Source: a bacterium
GTDB lineage: Bacteria; Babelota; Babeliae; Babelales; JABJEI01
Assembly (NCBI GenBank): GCA_018663245.1
Contig: JABJEI010000001.1
Coordinates: forward strand, 1 to 64,000
Direction of reading: 5' to 3'
DNA length: 64,000 nucleotides
Program-made: the position numbers and the translations under genes
The notes under the pieces: generated by a model
Told to the model about the DNA's origin: nothing
Databases searched by the model: none
Seen by the model: only the letters and a program-made list of their open reading frames with translations
Shown: piece by piece, positions 7,194 through 16,225 of the stretch
Layout: every line of letters starts with the position of its first letter
Position numbering within the stretch: the first letter of the stretch is position 1

Positions 7194-7862
7194 CTATCGT
7201 GAACTAGTAACGCCTTTACGAATGCACTGGTCAAACAGTGGGCAACGTGAACAGCGCGGTGAAACCGGTGTACACACATTCTGCCCCCATACAACCAGCA
7301 ACGTATTAAGCTCTATCCAAAACTCTTTGGGTATAATTTTTTGTAAAGCAAATTCGGTCTGTTCTGGCGTCTTAGTGCTAACAAGTCCCAGACGATTGCT
7401 GATTCGGTGTACATGAACATCAACACAAATTGAAGGGACTCCAAACGCATGCCCGAGCACTAAATTAGCCGTCTTGCGACCAACCCCCTTGATAGAAAGA
7501 AGCTCGTCCATCGAGCCAGGAACTTTGCCCGAAAACCGTTCAATTAATTCATGGCAAGCCTCTTTTACCTGACTAGCCTTTGCACGATAAAAACCGAGCG
7601 AATAGAATCTACGCTCAAGTTCAACTAGAGACAGCTCTATCATCTGTTCTGGCGTGCGAACATACTCAAAAAGCTCCATACATACTGGCAATGTTGCCGT
7701 ATCACGAGCTCTCAAACTTAATAAACAACTGATCAAAACTATGAATGGATCGATTCCAAAATGAGCAATTAAAACTTGAACCATAGGTTTAGGCATGGTT
7801 TGTGTTTTTTTACCAAGCATGGTAAGAATGGAGAAGGAAGATCCGTTAATTATTGGGAACAT
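7194..7862 (-). CDS. nth: Endonuclease III (DNA glycosylase/AP lyase)
   Basis: 222 residues. The enzyme removes oxidised pyrimidines and cuts at abasic sites. The helix-hairpin-helix LLSIKGVGRKTANLVLG contains the catalytic lysine, and CVDVHVHRISNRLG holds the catalytic aspartate. A C-terminal iron-sulfur cluster motif has the classic spacing C-x6-C-x2-C-x5-C (CTPVSPRCSRCPLFDQC). The start is uncertain: ATGs at 7862 and 7820 are both possible and neither has a good ribosome binding site. It stands alone on the minus strand, possibly behind the tiny ORF at 7915-8004. Confidence 0.93.
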   Translation of the reverse strand: MFPIINGSSFSILTMLGKKTQTMPKPMVQVLIAHFGIDPFIVLISCLLSLRARDTATLPVCMELFEYVRTPEQMIELSLVELERRFYSLGFYRAKASQVKEACHELIERFSGKVPGSMDELLSIKGVGRKTANLVLGHAFGVPSICVDVHVHRISNRLGLVSTKTPEQTEFALQKIIPKEFWIELNTLLVVWGQNVCTPVSPRCSRCPLFDQCIRKGVTSSR

Positions 7863-7914
7863 AAGAAAATGGCCACGATACGCATACCGCAGCCAATCTA
7901 TTCTGAAAAATTAT

Positions 7915-8004
7915 TCAGGTTCCAGGAGGTTGAATGTTTCCTGCTACTTGAACAAAAATACCAAGCGCCAGGGCCATAACCGTAAAAACTTTTAGAGATA
8001 TCAT
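7915..8004 (-). CDS. Possible 29-residue signal-peptide-like micropeptide or gene remnant
   Basis: A 29-codon frame from ATG (8004) to TGA: MISLKVFTVMALALGIFVQV followed by AGNIQPPGT. It has a basic start, a long hydrophobic core and a small-residue AGN region, that is, a complete signal peptide with almost no mature part. A perfect TATAAT box lies upstream on the same strand (about 8036-8041), with GGGGGAA after it but far from the ATG. It may be a membrane peptide, or the leftover start of a decayed exported gene. Too short for certainty. Confidence 0.35.
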   Translation of the reverse strand: MISLKVFTVMALALGIFVQVAGNIQPPGT

Positions 8005-8071
8005 TGTTCTTTTTGAAAACACAGTTTGTTCCCCCTATTATACGTTGATTAATAAAGCTACTCAGGAAGGT

Positions 8072-8101
8072 TTGGCAACCGTCCTCGAGAGGTAGTATAC
8101 A
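8072..8101 (+). promoter_or_regulatory. Predicted promoter of the membrane-bound regulator
   Basis: TTGGCA (8072-8077), 18 bases, TATACA (8096-8101), 37 bases before the ATG at 8138. The dnaJ promoter has the same -35 box and spacing. Confidence 0.55.
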
Positions 8102-8137
8102 AGAATTGTTACCCAGAGCAAAGAATAAATTGTTATT

Positions 8138-10867
8138 ATGAGCATCTCATCATTCATACATATGACCATAGGCAGTGACCTAGTACATCTCGGGGCGCAC
8201 ATATTTGCAGCGCTGGTCAAGGGACTACTTGCCATTGGCCTCCTCTACATAGGCCTATCTAAACGCAAAACATTTAAAACACCGTTGATTCTCCTTGTTA
8301 TCGTGCTAACTTGCATGTTTTACGAAGACGTTATATGGATTCTGCGAATTCTACGTACTGTGTGGCACATAGCCCTTGATTACAAAATATACCTTGTACT
8401 AATGCGGCTCGCTTGGGTAATGACAACCATTCGATTCCAGGCGCTAGCCCATCTTGTCACCGGACTAACTAGTCGAGGTTTTAAGGCAAACCGACTTGTA
8501 TATATTCTAGGCGCACCGCTTACCATAATCTATGCCTACTTCCTTTTCTTTGGCCCGATGCACAGCACGCTTTCACAACGTGGTGCGTATATGCAGACAA
8601 GAAATTTAGAATCCTTCTTAATGCCTTGGATAACTTTATATTCCATCATATGCATTCTCATACCTCTATTTCTTTCTATTCGAAGAATGCCTCGCCATAA
8701 CTTCCCACGTTTGGTAAAAAAACAACTTTTCTCGTTGGTTGGGTTCTACATTATTCCTTATGCAGTTCTTGAATGTGTACAAAACGCGATACATTTCATG
8801 CTGATGGGACCAATTCCAAACTACATCGATAACGGCATATCCGGCCTGTTTGCCATAATCTCAACCCTTGCCCTGTATATCTGCACAAAGCGAATTTTTC
8901 ACCTTCGCTTCCTAAATGTTAAGAAAAATGTATCGCCCTCCGGCTACCGCCTAGAGTTTGTACGGCAGTTCAGGCATGTGCTCGACCGACTCGGACAGGC
9001 ACTCCATTACCTTGAACTGAACCTTGTTACAAGGACCTTTTTCTCTGAATCGTTTAGGTTACAAGAACGCACAACCTCGCTCTGTGTCGACCCACACGCA
9101 CTGCCAGAATCAAGCAACCTGACCGAGCAATCTTACGACCAACTACTTGCCAACCGCAAAATGCAGACTTTTTATGAGTCAGAACATCGTAAACTTGGTC
9201 TCTCTAAAGCCAGTATCTTAATTCGTGATGAAATTGAGTTTGATCATTTTTATAATCCAATCAAAAGCAGCCAAGAAAGCATCAACCTGTTGGATGAGCT
9301 GCACGCGGATGTACTGATTCCAATCATTCACAAACAACGAACCATCGGTATTATCGTTATCGACCACAACGCTCGACCAAACAAATTTTTTGATGGTCAC
9401 GAGCGGGACGAGATGATTCTTTTTGCTGGATACATGGCAAAAATTATTGGTGCTTTAGAAAAAAATAATATCGTTGAACTTATGCGCAAAGAAAAAGACG
9501 CACGAGACCAACTTGCCATACGCTGCCAAGAGATCGAGCATTACAGAGAAAGCTTACTGTCCTTCATCGGCGAACGTGATCAACGACGGATCGGGATTAT
9601 AATATACCGCTATAAAAAGTTCACCTTCGAGAACAAAGAAGCTCGTGAACTTATAGACATTGATCCAAACTTACATAAAAATGACATCATTGCCATTGCG
9701 CTAAACGCTGTTACACAGCAGGTAGAGCAGTACCAAGCCCCAGTACAGAAATTAATCTCGCAAAGCAACTCAGAAAAACTGCACATCAAAGGCATATGCT
9801 CCATGGACAAGAAATCTGTAATCCTGATAATACATCGGCCCGAGGCAATTGAGCTGGTACAAAAAAACATGAGCCGCCTACGCAACCCTGCAGACTGGAA
9901 CCACGCTCTATACCTTGAAACAACTCATGCCGGCCGTATGATAAATGCTACGATCCCTGGCAGCTGCCAGGTTATGCTTACCTTTAAAATTGACCTGTTC
10001 AAAGCCTCATTTGGTAGTGGTGTTATACTGCTTGACGTACCAAGCCAAGACACACAAACAGTACTTAATCTTTTGCAGCAGATTAGTGTTGGACAAGAGC
10101 TACACAACATCACCATTACACCTCCAGATAGCGAAACCGACCAAGCATTGGCAATTTTTGGTGGCCATCCACTTATTTATGCTCACAACAACAAAGATCC
10201 ACTCCTTAGCACCCTAAGAGCCGGTAGCATCCTATTTATTGATCAGGTTCACAACCTGACCGCTAGCGCACAACAGCACCTGCTTGAGTTCCTTGAATAC
10301 GGATACTTCTGCCCTTTACGCAGCGACCGCAAAATTATGAGCGACGTAAAAATTATCTGCTCAACGCATGCAGACCTTAAAGAGCTAGTAAAACAAAAAA
10401 AGTTCAACGCACGACTACACCAACGATTGGATGAATCAGTTGTCAGGCTACAATCATTCCCCAAGCTACCAATCGAAGCTCAACACAACATAATGAACCA
10501 TATCGTCGAGCAACTTTTGACAGAAACTGCGCCAAACAGACTGTTTAGTCTCGATGATGTTGAAATGCAAAAAATTCTTGATCGGCACCCAACAAGCCTA
10601 AAAGAAGTACAAAGCCTTATCCTCAAAACGATCGCCCTCAAAACAGACAATCCTGATTTACTCGACCAACAGCGGATAAACGAACAACTTGGCCTCAACA
10701 ATCCTGACATTCTACTTGCAGCTAGACTGGGTAAACACGCCCTAAAAGATCCCAAGTTAATGAATACTCTCTGGTCTACCCTGCGCTCTCAAACCAAAAT
10801 CGCAAAGCTTTTGGGTGTTAATCGCTCGTCGGTTAATCGCCGGTGTAAAGAGTATTCTCTACAGTAA
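8138..10867 (+). CDS. Membrane-bound regulator with degenerate sigma-54-activator (NtrC-like) domain
   Basis: 909 residues. Residues 1 to about 265 form roughly seven membrane helices, like the 7TM sensor region of some histidine kinases. A GAF-like region follows (about 370-440, LIPIIHKQRTIGIIVIDH), then a coiled linker and a weak PAS-like region. Residues about 620-760 align by eye with the AAA+ domain of sigma-54 activators (AGSILFIDQVHNL for the Walker B segment; FNARLHQRLDE for the FREDLYYRL segment). However, Walker A is lost (LLDVPSQDTQ), the GAFTGA loop is absent and Walker B has DQ instead of DE. A Fis-like helix-turn-helix ends the protein (IAKLLGVNRSSVNRRCKEY). Inference: a membrane-tethered DNA-binding regulator that no longer uses ATP. 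No kinase domain is present. No clear ribosome binding site. Confidence 0.72.
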   Translation: MSISSFIHMTIGSDLVHLGAHIFAALVKGLLAIGLLYIGLSKRKTFKTPLILLVIVLTCMFYEDVIWILRILRTVWHIALDYKIYLVLMRLAWVMTTIRFQALAHLVTGLTSRGFKANRLVYILGAPLTIIYAYFLFFGPMHSTLSQRGAYMQTRNLESFLMPWITLYSIICILIPLFLSIRRMPRHNFPRLVKKQLFSLVGFYIIPYAVLECVQNAIHFMLMGPIPNYIDNGISGLFAIISTLALYICTKRIFHLRFLNVKKNVSPSGYRLEFVRQFRHVLDRLGQALHYLELNLVTRTFFSESFRLQERTTSLCVDPHALPESSNLTEQSYDQLLANRKMQTFYESEHRKLGLSKASILIRDEIEFDHFYNPIKSSQESINLLDELHADVLIPIIHKQRTIGIIVIDHNARPNKFFDGHERDEMILFAGYMAKIIGALEKNNIVELMRKEKDARDQLAIRCQEIEHYRESLLSFIGERDQRRIGIIIYRYKKFTFENKEARELIDIDPNLHKNDIIAIALNAVTQQVEQYQAPVQKLISQSNSEKLHIKGICSMDKKSVILIIHRPEAIELVQKNMSRLRNPADWNHALYLETTHAGRMINATIPGSCQVMLTFKIDLFKASFGSGVILLDVPSQDTQTVLNLLQQISVGQELHNITITPPDSETDQALAIFGGHPLIYAHNNKDPLLSTLRAGSILFIDQVHNLTASAQQHLLEFLEYGYFCPLRSDRKIMSDVKIICSTHADLKELVKQKKFNARLHQRLDESVVRLQSFPKLPIEAQHNIMNHIVEQLLTETAPNRLFSLDDVEMQKILDRHPTSLKEVQSLILKTIALKTDNPDLLDQQRINEQLGLNNPDILLAARLGKHALKDPKLMNTLWSTLRSQTKIAKLLGVNRSSVNRRCKEYSLQ

Positions 10868-11004
10868 ACGTGCTAGTATCATCCTAATTTAGGGTCATAG
10901 GACGGTAAGGCGAATGGTAACTCCAATTCTTTTAAACAAAGAACAAAGTTGCTACACTAGCTCTGCAGGTAAAAGTTTATACAAGTCACGCGCCAAGGGG
11001 AGCA

Positions 11005-11946
11005 ATGGATCGGAAAAAGTGTGGGCAATGCGCACAAAAATTCGTTGAATTCCTGTCCATTGAACGCAACCTTTCGCCAAACACTCTTCGCGCTTACCGA
11101 GCAGATCTAAAACTTTTTTTAACGTTTTGGACCCGTATCGAGCGGGAAGAACGAAAAGAAATATCATTCCAACAGACTCTTGAACGCTATTTTGTAACCC
11201 TGTATCACAAAAATATCGACTCCAGTTCAATTGCCCGTAAGGTTTCGTGCTTCCGATCGTTTGCCAAATTTAGCAAAACAATCGGCCACGAGCTGATCGT
11301 CAAAATAAAACGACCACGAGTTAGCCGAAAACTACCTAACTTCCTAAGCGTTGATGAGCTTTTTTACCTGTTAGATAAGGTCACTAACGACGAACTGCCA
11401 ACTCGCTTCCCATCGCGTGACCGAGCAATTTTTGAGCTACTTTACTCAACCGGCGTACGCTGCGCAGAGCTGGTTAGCATAAAGCTCAAAGATATTGATC
11501 TGGAAAATAAAACAATCCGAATAATGGGTAAAGGAAGGCGAGAGCGCCTGGCTCTTTTTGGCACAAAAGGCCTTGAGAGGCTACAAGAGTACCTATCTCT
11601 TGAACGCACAACAGCATTCAATATTGACGAATATCTGTTTCTAAATTATCGCAACAAACAGATAACCACACGAAGCGTGCAACGAATCTGCACAATGTTC
11701 AAAAAGTTTCTTAAGATAAAGCGTCCGCTCACTCCCCACAAACTCCGCCACTCGTTTGCAACTCACATGATCAATCAAGGCGCTGACTTACGCGTAATAC
11801 AAGAACTATTGGGGCACCAAGCAATTACCAGCACCGAACGCTATACCCATGTAGCATTGGATAAACTTTCTAGCATGTGCCAGGAACTTCATCCTCTCAA
11901 CAACATGAAATTAAAACGCAATGAATCGCGCAACAAAAAAGATTAA
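11005..11946 (+). CDS. xer: Tyrosine recombinase of the XerC/XerD family
   Basis: 313 residues. It resolves chromosome dimers at dif before cell division. The N-terminal SAM-like domain (FLSIERNLSPNTLRAYRADL) and the catalytic domain are both complete: arginine in STGVRCAEL, lysine in GKGRRER, HxxR in HKLRHSFATH, histidine in LLGHQAI, and the nucleophilic tyrosine in TERYTH. The length is near the family norm of about 300. XerC and XerD cannot be told apart here, and a single-recombinase system is possible. The last 26 bases overlap the PBP2 gene, so the two are probably co-transcribed. Confidence 0.92.
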   Translation: MDRKKCGQCAQKFVEFLSIERNLSPNTLRAYRADLKLFLTFWTRIEREERKEISFQQTLERYFVTLYHKNIDSSSIARKVSCFRSFAKFSKTIGHELIVKIKRPRVSRKLPNFLSVDELFYLLDKVTNDELPTRFPSRDRAIFELLYSTGVRCAELVSIKLKDIDLENKTIRIMGKGRRERLALFGTKGLERLQEYLSLERTTAFNIDEYLFLNYRNKQITTRSVQRICTMFKKFLKIKRPLTPHKLRHSFATHMINQGADLRVIQELLGHQAITSTERYTHVALDKLSSMCQELHPLNNMKLKRNESRNKKD

Positions 11947-13642
11947 CCTCCGACTTTCCGTCCTTCTGTTTGTAGCCATCGCAGGGCTGTGTACCATCAG
12001 CCTACGCCTCGTGTATTTGCAAGTGCATCAAGGCTCTCGCATGCACCAACGCTCGTTAAACAACTTCACCAGATACAAAACACTGCTCCCACAACGTGGA
12101 AACATCGTCGACACAAATGGTCGCCTTCTGGCCACAAATCGACCAATCATCACCCTCTTTTGGCAGGGAGCCGGATCCAAAAAACTTTCTCTAGAACAGA
12201 AGCAAATCATCACACTTATTGAAGCAATGTTAAAAACCGAATTCGACCTGCAGGCCATTCGTCAAGCGCAACGATCAGGAACAAAACATAAACTAGCGCA
12301 TGACCTTTCTACCTCGCAGCTATACATGATTGCAGAGCGATATCCAAATCATCCAAACATAACACTACAAACGGAATGCGAACGCTACTACCCCTACCAG
12401 TCCGTTGCCTGCCATGTCCTGGGCTATCTAGGACAGATGCAAGAAGGCAAAAGTGGCAAGATGGGTCTTGAAAAAATGTATGACAACTATTTAACTGGCA
12501 AAAGCGGACGTCGACGTACCGTCATAAACTCTTCAGGAAAGCCGCTTGCCGCGCAGGACATGCAGACTGCCATGATAGGCAAAACATTGCACACAACCCT
12601 TAATATAGACCTACAACGCATGCTTCACCGCACCTTTCCTAGACCGTATGCAGGAGCTGCCATCATAATGAACACTCATACCGGCTCATTGCGGGCGGTT
12701 CACTCGTTCCCAACTTACCAGCCACAAATGTTTTTGCGCCCAATCAGCCAAGAGAAATGGAAAAAAATAAGTAAACGTAACCCTTTTATAAATCGCGCGT
12801 TTGAAGCTTGTTACCCACCAGCCTCAACCTTCAAGCTTATAAGCTGTGCTGCAGCCCTTGAAGAAGACATTGTAGACCCTTCGTACGAATTCACCTGCAA
12901 AGGCTCATTGCGCTTTGGAAAACGTCGATACTACTGCAATAACCGCAAAGGCCACGGCCAAAACTTACACACCCTGGATGGACTTATACACTCATGCAAT
13001 ATACTTTTTTATGAAATTGGGCAAAAAATAAAAATAGACTGCCTAGCAAAATATTCAAGACGATTTGGACTAGGAAGCCCGACAGGGCTTAACCTTCCCG
13101 AACGCGCAGGTTTAGTCCCAACAAAAAGCTGGAAAAAAGAGACAAAAGGAGAGCGATGGTGGGCCGGCGAAACATTACTTTCTGCCATCGGCCAAAGTTT
13201 TTTGCTGGTTACACCAATACAAATAGCCCGTATGATTGCCAGCATACAGACCGGTTACCTGGTAACTCCACGTATTTTAGAAAATGAAAGCATCCACCGA
13301 CAAGCACTTAACATATCAGAAAGTACACGTGAGTTCTTGAATAATGCCATGGAGCAAGTTGTCGAACAGGGAACCGCAAAGAGCCTGAGCGGAATCGAAG
13401 GGCTTTCAATACAAGCCAAAACTGGTACCGCACAAACAAGCCACTGGGCCAAGCGCGGCATGGGTAAGGAGTACTTAGAGCATATCTGGTGTGTTGCAAA
13501 CTTCTGCTACAAAGATCAAGAGCCACTCACACTCGTTATGCTCGCAGAGAACGCCGGTGCAGCTCGCATTGTCACCGATGCAACCAGAGAACTGCTGCAA
13601 GAGTACTGCAATCATATCGACTCAACAATCGCTAGTTCATAA
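11921..13642 (+). CDS. mrdA: Penicillin-binding protein 2, peptidoglycan transpeptidase
   Basis: 573 residues. It cross-links peptidoglycan during side-wall growth. An N-terminal membrane anchor (LRLSVLLFVAIAGLCTISLR) leads to a PBP dimerisation domain (LLPQRGNIVDTNGRLLA) and a transpeptidase domain with SxxK in PPASTFKL, SxN in HSCN and KTG in AKTGTAQT. The phrase GERWWAGETLLSAIGQ matches the PBP2 (MrdA) rather than the FtsI type. Its presence shows that the organism still builds at least some cell wall. It starts inside the end of the Xer gene. Confidence 0.9.
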   Translation: MNRATKKINLRLSVLLFVAIAGLCTISLRLVYLQVHQGSRMHQRSLNNFTRYKTLLPQRGNIVDTNGRLLATNRPIITLFWQGAGSKKLSLEQKQIITLIEAMLKTEFDLQAIRQAQRSGTKHKLAHDLSTSQLYMIAERYPNHPNITLQTECERYYPYQSVACHVLGYLGQMQEGKSGKMGLEKMYDNYLTGKSGRRRTVINSSGKPLAAQDMQTAMIGKTLHTTLNIDLQRMLHRTFPRPYAGAAIIMNTHTGSLRAVHSFPTYQPQMFLRPISQEKWKKISKRNPFINRAFEACYPPASTFKLISCAAALEEDIVDPSYEFTCKGSLRFGKRRYYCNNRKGHGQNLHTLDGLIHSCNILFYEIGQKIKIDCLAKYSRRFGLGSPTGLNLPERAGLVPTKSWKKETKGERWWAGETLLSAIGQSFLLVTPIQIARMIASIQTGYLVTPRILENESIHRQALNISESTREFLNNAMEQVVEQGTAKSLSGIEGLSIQAKTGTAQTSHWAKRGMGKEYLEHIWCVANFCYKDQEPLTLVMLAENAGAARIVTDATRELLQEYCNHIDSTIASS

Positions 13643-13663
13643 AATTAAACAACAGTTTATAGC

Positions 13664-13694
13664 ACAAAAAATGGGCGGATTTTATTCCGCCCAT
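13664..13694 (-). terminator. Rho-independent terminator after rpsT
   Basis: 9-bp stem ATGGGCGGA/TCCGCCCAT (13671-13679 and 13686-13694). The run of six As at 13666-13671 gives the U-tract on the minus strand, closing the rpmB-rpsT transcript. Confidence 0.8.
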
Positions 13695-13719
13695 CTCTAT
13701 CCAATTCAGGATAATTTCT

Positions 13720-13989
13720 TTATACGCACTCTGCGTTGATGCGCTTTGCCAAGCGACCAACTCTACGAGAGGCTGTATTCCGATGCAAAACGCCTTTGCC
13801 TTTTGCTCGAGAAAATTGTGATTCAGCGTCTCGTAATAGAACGAGAGCTTCATCTTTTTTTGCTTTACGCTCAACAGCGTCAATTACTTTTTTAACTGCT
13901 GATTTCAGTGATGATCTGCGCGCATTGTTACGTAATCTACGTACAACTGCTTGTCGCGCACGCTTCTTTGAAGACTTACTGTTTGCCAT
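13720..13989 (-). CDS. rpsT: 30S ribosomal protein S20
   Basis: 89 residues, highly basic, beginning MANSKSSKKRARQ and with the S20 pattern RRLRNNARRSSLKSAVKK and GVLHRNTASRRVGRLAKRI. It binds 16S rRNA at the base of the 30S subunit. GAGGGA lies 4 bases before the ATG. The start overlaps the end of rpmB by 14 bases, so the two are translationally coupled; this pairing is not the usual location of either gene. Confidence 0.96.
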   Translation of the reverse strand: MANSKSSKKRARQAVVRRLRNNARRSSLKSAVKKVIDAVERKAKKDEALVLLRDAESQFSRAKGKGVLHRNTASRRVGRLAKRINAECV

Positions 13990-14218
13990 CTATTCCCTCA
14001 ATACCGGTACGATTGCCTGAGACAATCTTCACAATTTTTCCTGCTTTAACACATTTCGTGCATACTTTACCGCGTTTTATTTGACGCTCTTTGCCTGGAT
14101 AGACATATTGCATCTGGTGTACGTTAGGGTACACCCACTTTTTTGTGCGATTCTTTGCGTGACTCACAAGGTTTTTTACCTGTGGTCGCTTTTCACAAAC
14201 AGAACATATACGTGACAT
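13976..14218 (-). CDS. rpmB: 50S ribosomal protein L28
   Basis: 80 residues: MSRICSVCEKRPQVKN, VSHAKNRTKKWVYPNV and a second cysteine pair CTKC. The two CxxC pairs (CSVC and CTKC) mark the zinc-binding version of L28. The ATG at 14218 has AAGGGAAG 7 bases upstream; an in-frame start at 14239 lies before that site and is not used. Confidence 0.95.
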   Translation of the reverse strand: MSRICSVCEKRPQVKNLVSHAKNRTKKWVYPNVHQMQYVYPGKERQIKRGKVCTKCVKAGKIVKIVSGNRTGIEGIDGKQ

Positions 14219-14298
14219 TGCTGTAACTTCCCTTACCAAATTTTCGGCAACCTGCCGATTAGTAGTACCTTAAAATTGTACTACAAAACAGTATTTTT

Positions 14299-16140
14299 TC
14301 AAACCGAAGTAGAGTCTGCTTCCACAGATTCCAATTCTAACGTTGCAACTTTGGGTTGCTCCATATCCAATAACGCGTATACCTGAGCTGCGGACAAGAG
14401 CTCACTCTCTAGTAAACCGTTGGCTATTTTGTCCAATTTATCCCGATTGTCCCGAAGTAACTTAGCTGCCATATCATAGCATTCCTTAACAATTCGGCGG
14501 ACTTCCTGGTCAATTAATGAAACCGTTTCATCAGAAAATTGGTCATTGTCTTTGTAAACAACATTACCAAGACTTTCTGACATACCGTAAAATCGTACCA
14601 TTTTTTGAACTATTTCAGTTGCTTTTTCAAAGTCATTATGAGCACCAGTTGCACGCTTGTCAAACTTAAGCTCTTCAGCAATACGACCAGCCATCAACTT
14701 TGCAACCAACGCCTTCATTTCTGCTTCGTTTGATGAATATTTATCACGCTCTGGTAGAGAGAAAGTAACACCCAGGGCCCGTCCTCGTGGAACAATGGTC
14801 ACCTTGTGTAAAGGCTCAAGATCGTCCGGTAGAAGAATATTTATCAACGTATGTCCAGCTTCATGATAAGCGGTCATCTCACGATCAAGCTCAGTCAACA
14901 CAATTGATTTATGCTCTTTACCAAGAGTTATTCGATCAAGTGCTTCCTCAAACATATCAGCATTACTTTTTTTAATACCAGCTTTTGCAGCTAAAATTGC
15001 CGCCTCGTTAACTACATTTGCAAGATCAGCACCGCTGAATCCTACTGTAGATCGAGCAACTTTATCTAAATCAACGCTAGAGTCGCACTTTATGTTTTTG
15101 ATATGCACCTGCAAAATTTGTAAACGGGATCGCACATCAGGATAAGGTACATTAACCTGTCGATCGAATCGGCCAGGTCTTAGTAATGCCCGATCAAGTA
15201 CATCTGGTCGGTTAGTTGCTGCAAGAATAACTACCGTATCATCTGATGTTGCAAATCCGTCCATCTCAGTTAGGAGTTGATTAAGCGTCTGTTCACGCTC
15301 ATCATTACCACCACCATAACCTCGACCACGGTGACTACCAACCGCATCTATCTCATCGATAAATACGATACACGGAGCATTTTTACGAGCTCTTGCAAAA
15401 AGATCTCGAACTCGTGATGCTCCAACACCAACAAACATTTCAACAAAGCTTGAAGCGCTTACACTAAAGAAAGCACAGTTAGCCTCACCGGCAACAGCTT
15501 TTGCAAGCAACGTTTTACCGTTACCAGGTTCGCCGATCATCAACGTACCCTTGGGCACCTTGGCTCCCAGCTTGCTAAACTTTTTTGGATTCTTTAAAAA
15601 GTCGATAACATCGAGCAGATCTTCTTTTGCACCATGCAAACCAGCAACATCATCAAACTTAACTTTAACTTGCTCTGGAACAAACATTTGTGCATTAGAA
15701 CGTCCCACTCCAAAGATGCCAGACCCTCCACCGCTACTACCCGACGAACGAGATTGACGGAGCATGGTCCACAAAAAAGCACCCAAAATGAAAAATCCAA
15801 GAAGGAGCGAAAGAATCAGCGGCAATGAAAATTGTCGTGGAGGAAGAATCACATACGCAATATCTTTTTGTCTCTCAACAATTCTATAATCCCAGTTTGC
15901 TGGAACTACAGTTTCAAAACGTTTACCATCCCGGTAAACACCCTCAACCTGCTGTCCATTCTGGTAAAGTTGCGCAATTTTACCCTTTGTTAGGGATTCG
16001 GAAAACTGTGAGTAGGCAACGTGATCCGTGTTCATCATGTGTGTTACAAGCTGTGCAAGCAACACGATTCCCACAATAACCACAAACGTTATCACAAAGG
16101 TACGCGGTCCACCGCTGAAAAACTTTTTAGGCCTTCTCAT
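14299..16140 (-). CDS. ftsH: ATP-dependent membrane zinc metalloprotease FtsH
   Basis: About 613 residues. It pulls damaged or regulatory membrane and cytosolic proteins into a proteolytic ring. Two membrane helices (about 15-35 and 105-127) flank a periplasmic segment. The AAA+ module has Walker A GEPGNGKT, Walker B IVFIDEID, and the second region of homology [20 protein letters not shown]. The peptidase zinc site is HEAGH near residue 427. The upstream in-frame start at 16149 would be TTG; the ATG at 16140 is preferred. It lies 77 bases after tolB on the same strand, probably in one long transcription unit. Confidence 0.96.
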   Translation of the reverse strand: MRRPKKFFSGGPRTFVITFVVIVGIVLLAQLVTHMMNTDHVAYSQFSESLTKGKIAQLYQNGQQVEGVYRDGKRFETVVPANWDYRIVERQKDIAYVILPPRQFSLPLILSLLLGFFILGAFLWTMLRQSRSSGSSGGGSGIFGVGRSNAQMFVPEQVKVKFDDVAGLHGAKEDLLDVIDFLKNPKKFSKLGAKVPKGTLMIGEPGNGKTLLAKAVAGEANCAFFSVSASSFVEMFVGVGASRVRDLFARARKNAPCIVFIDEIDAVGSHRGRGYGGGNDEREQTLNQLLTEMDGFATSDDTVVILAATNRPDVLDRALLRPGRFDRQVNVPYPDVRSRLQILQVHIKNIKCDSSVDLDKVARSTVGFSGADLANVVNEAAILAAKAGIKKSNADMFEEALDRITLGKEHKSIVLTELDREMTAYHEAGHTLINILLPDDLEPLHKVTIVPRGRALGVTFSLPERDKYSSNEAEMKALVAKLMAGRIAEELKFDKRATGAHNDFEKATEIVQKMVRFYGMSESLGNVVYKDNDQFSDETVSLIDQEVRRIVKECYDMAAKLLRDNRDKLDKIANGLLESELLSAAQVYALLDMEQPKVATLELESVEADSTSV

Positions 16141-16225
16141 AAATCCCAACCAAAATATTTAATATAAAAACTATTCGAAAAGATAGCACTATTGTAGCAA
16201 ATCACCCCGAAACTGTCGACCTATT

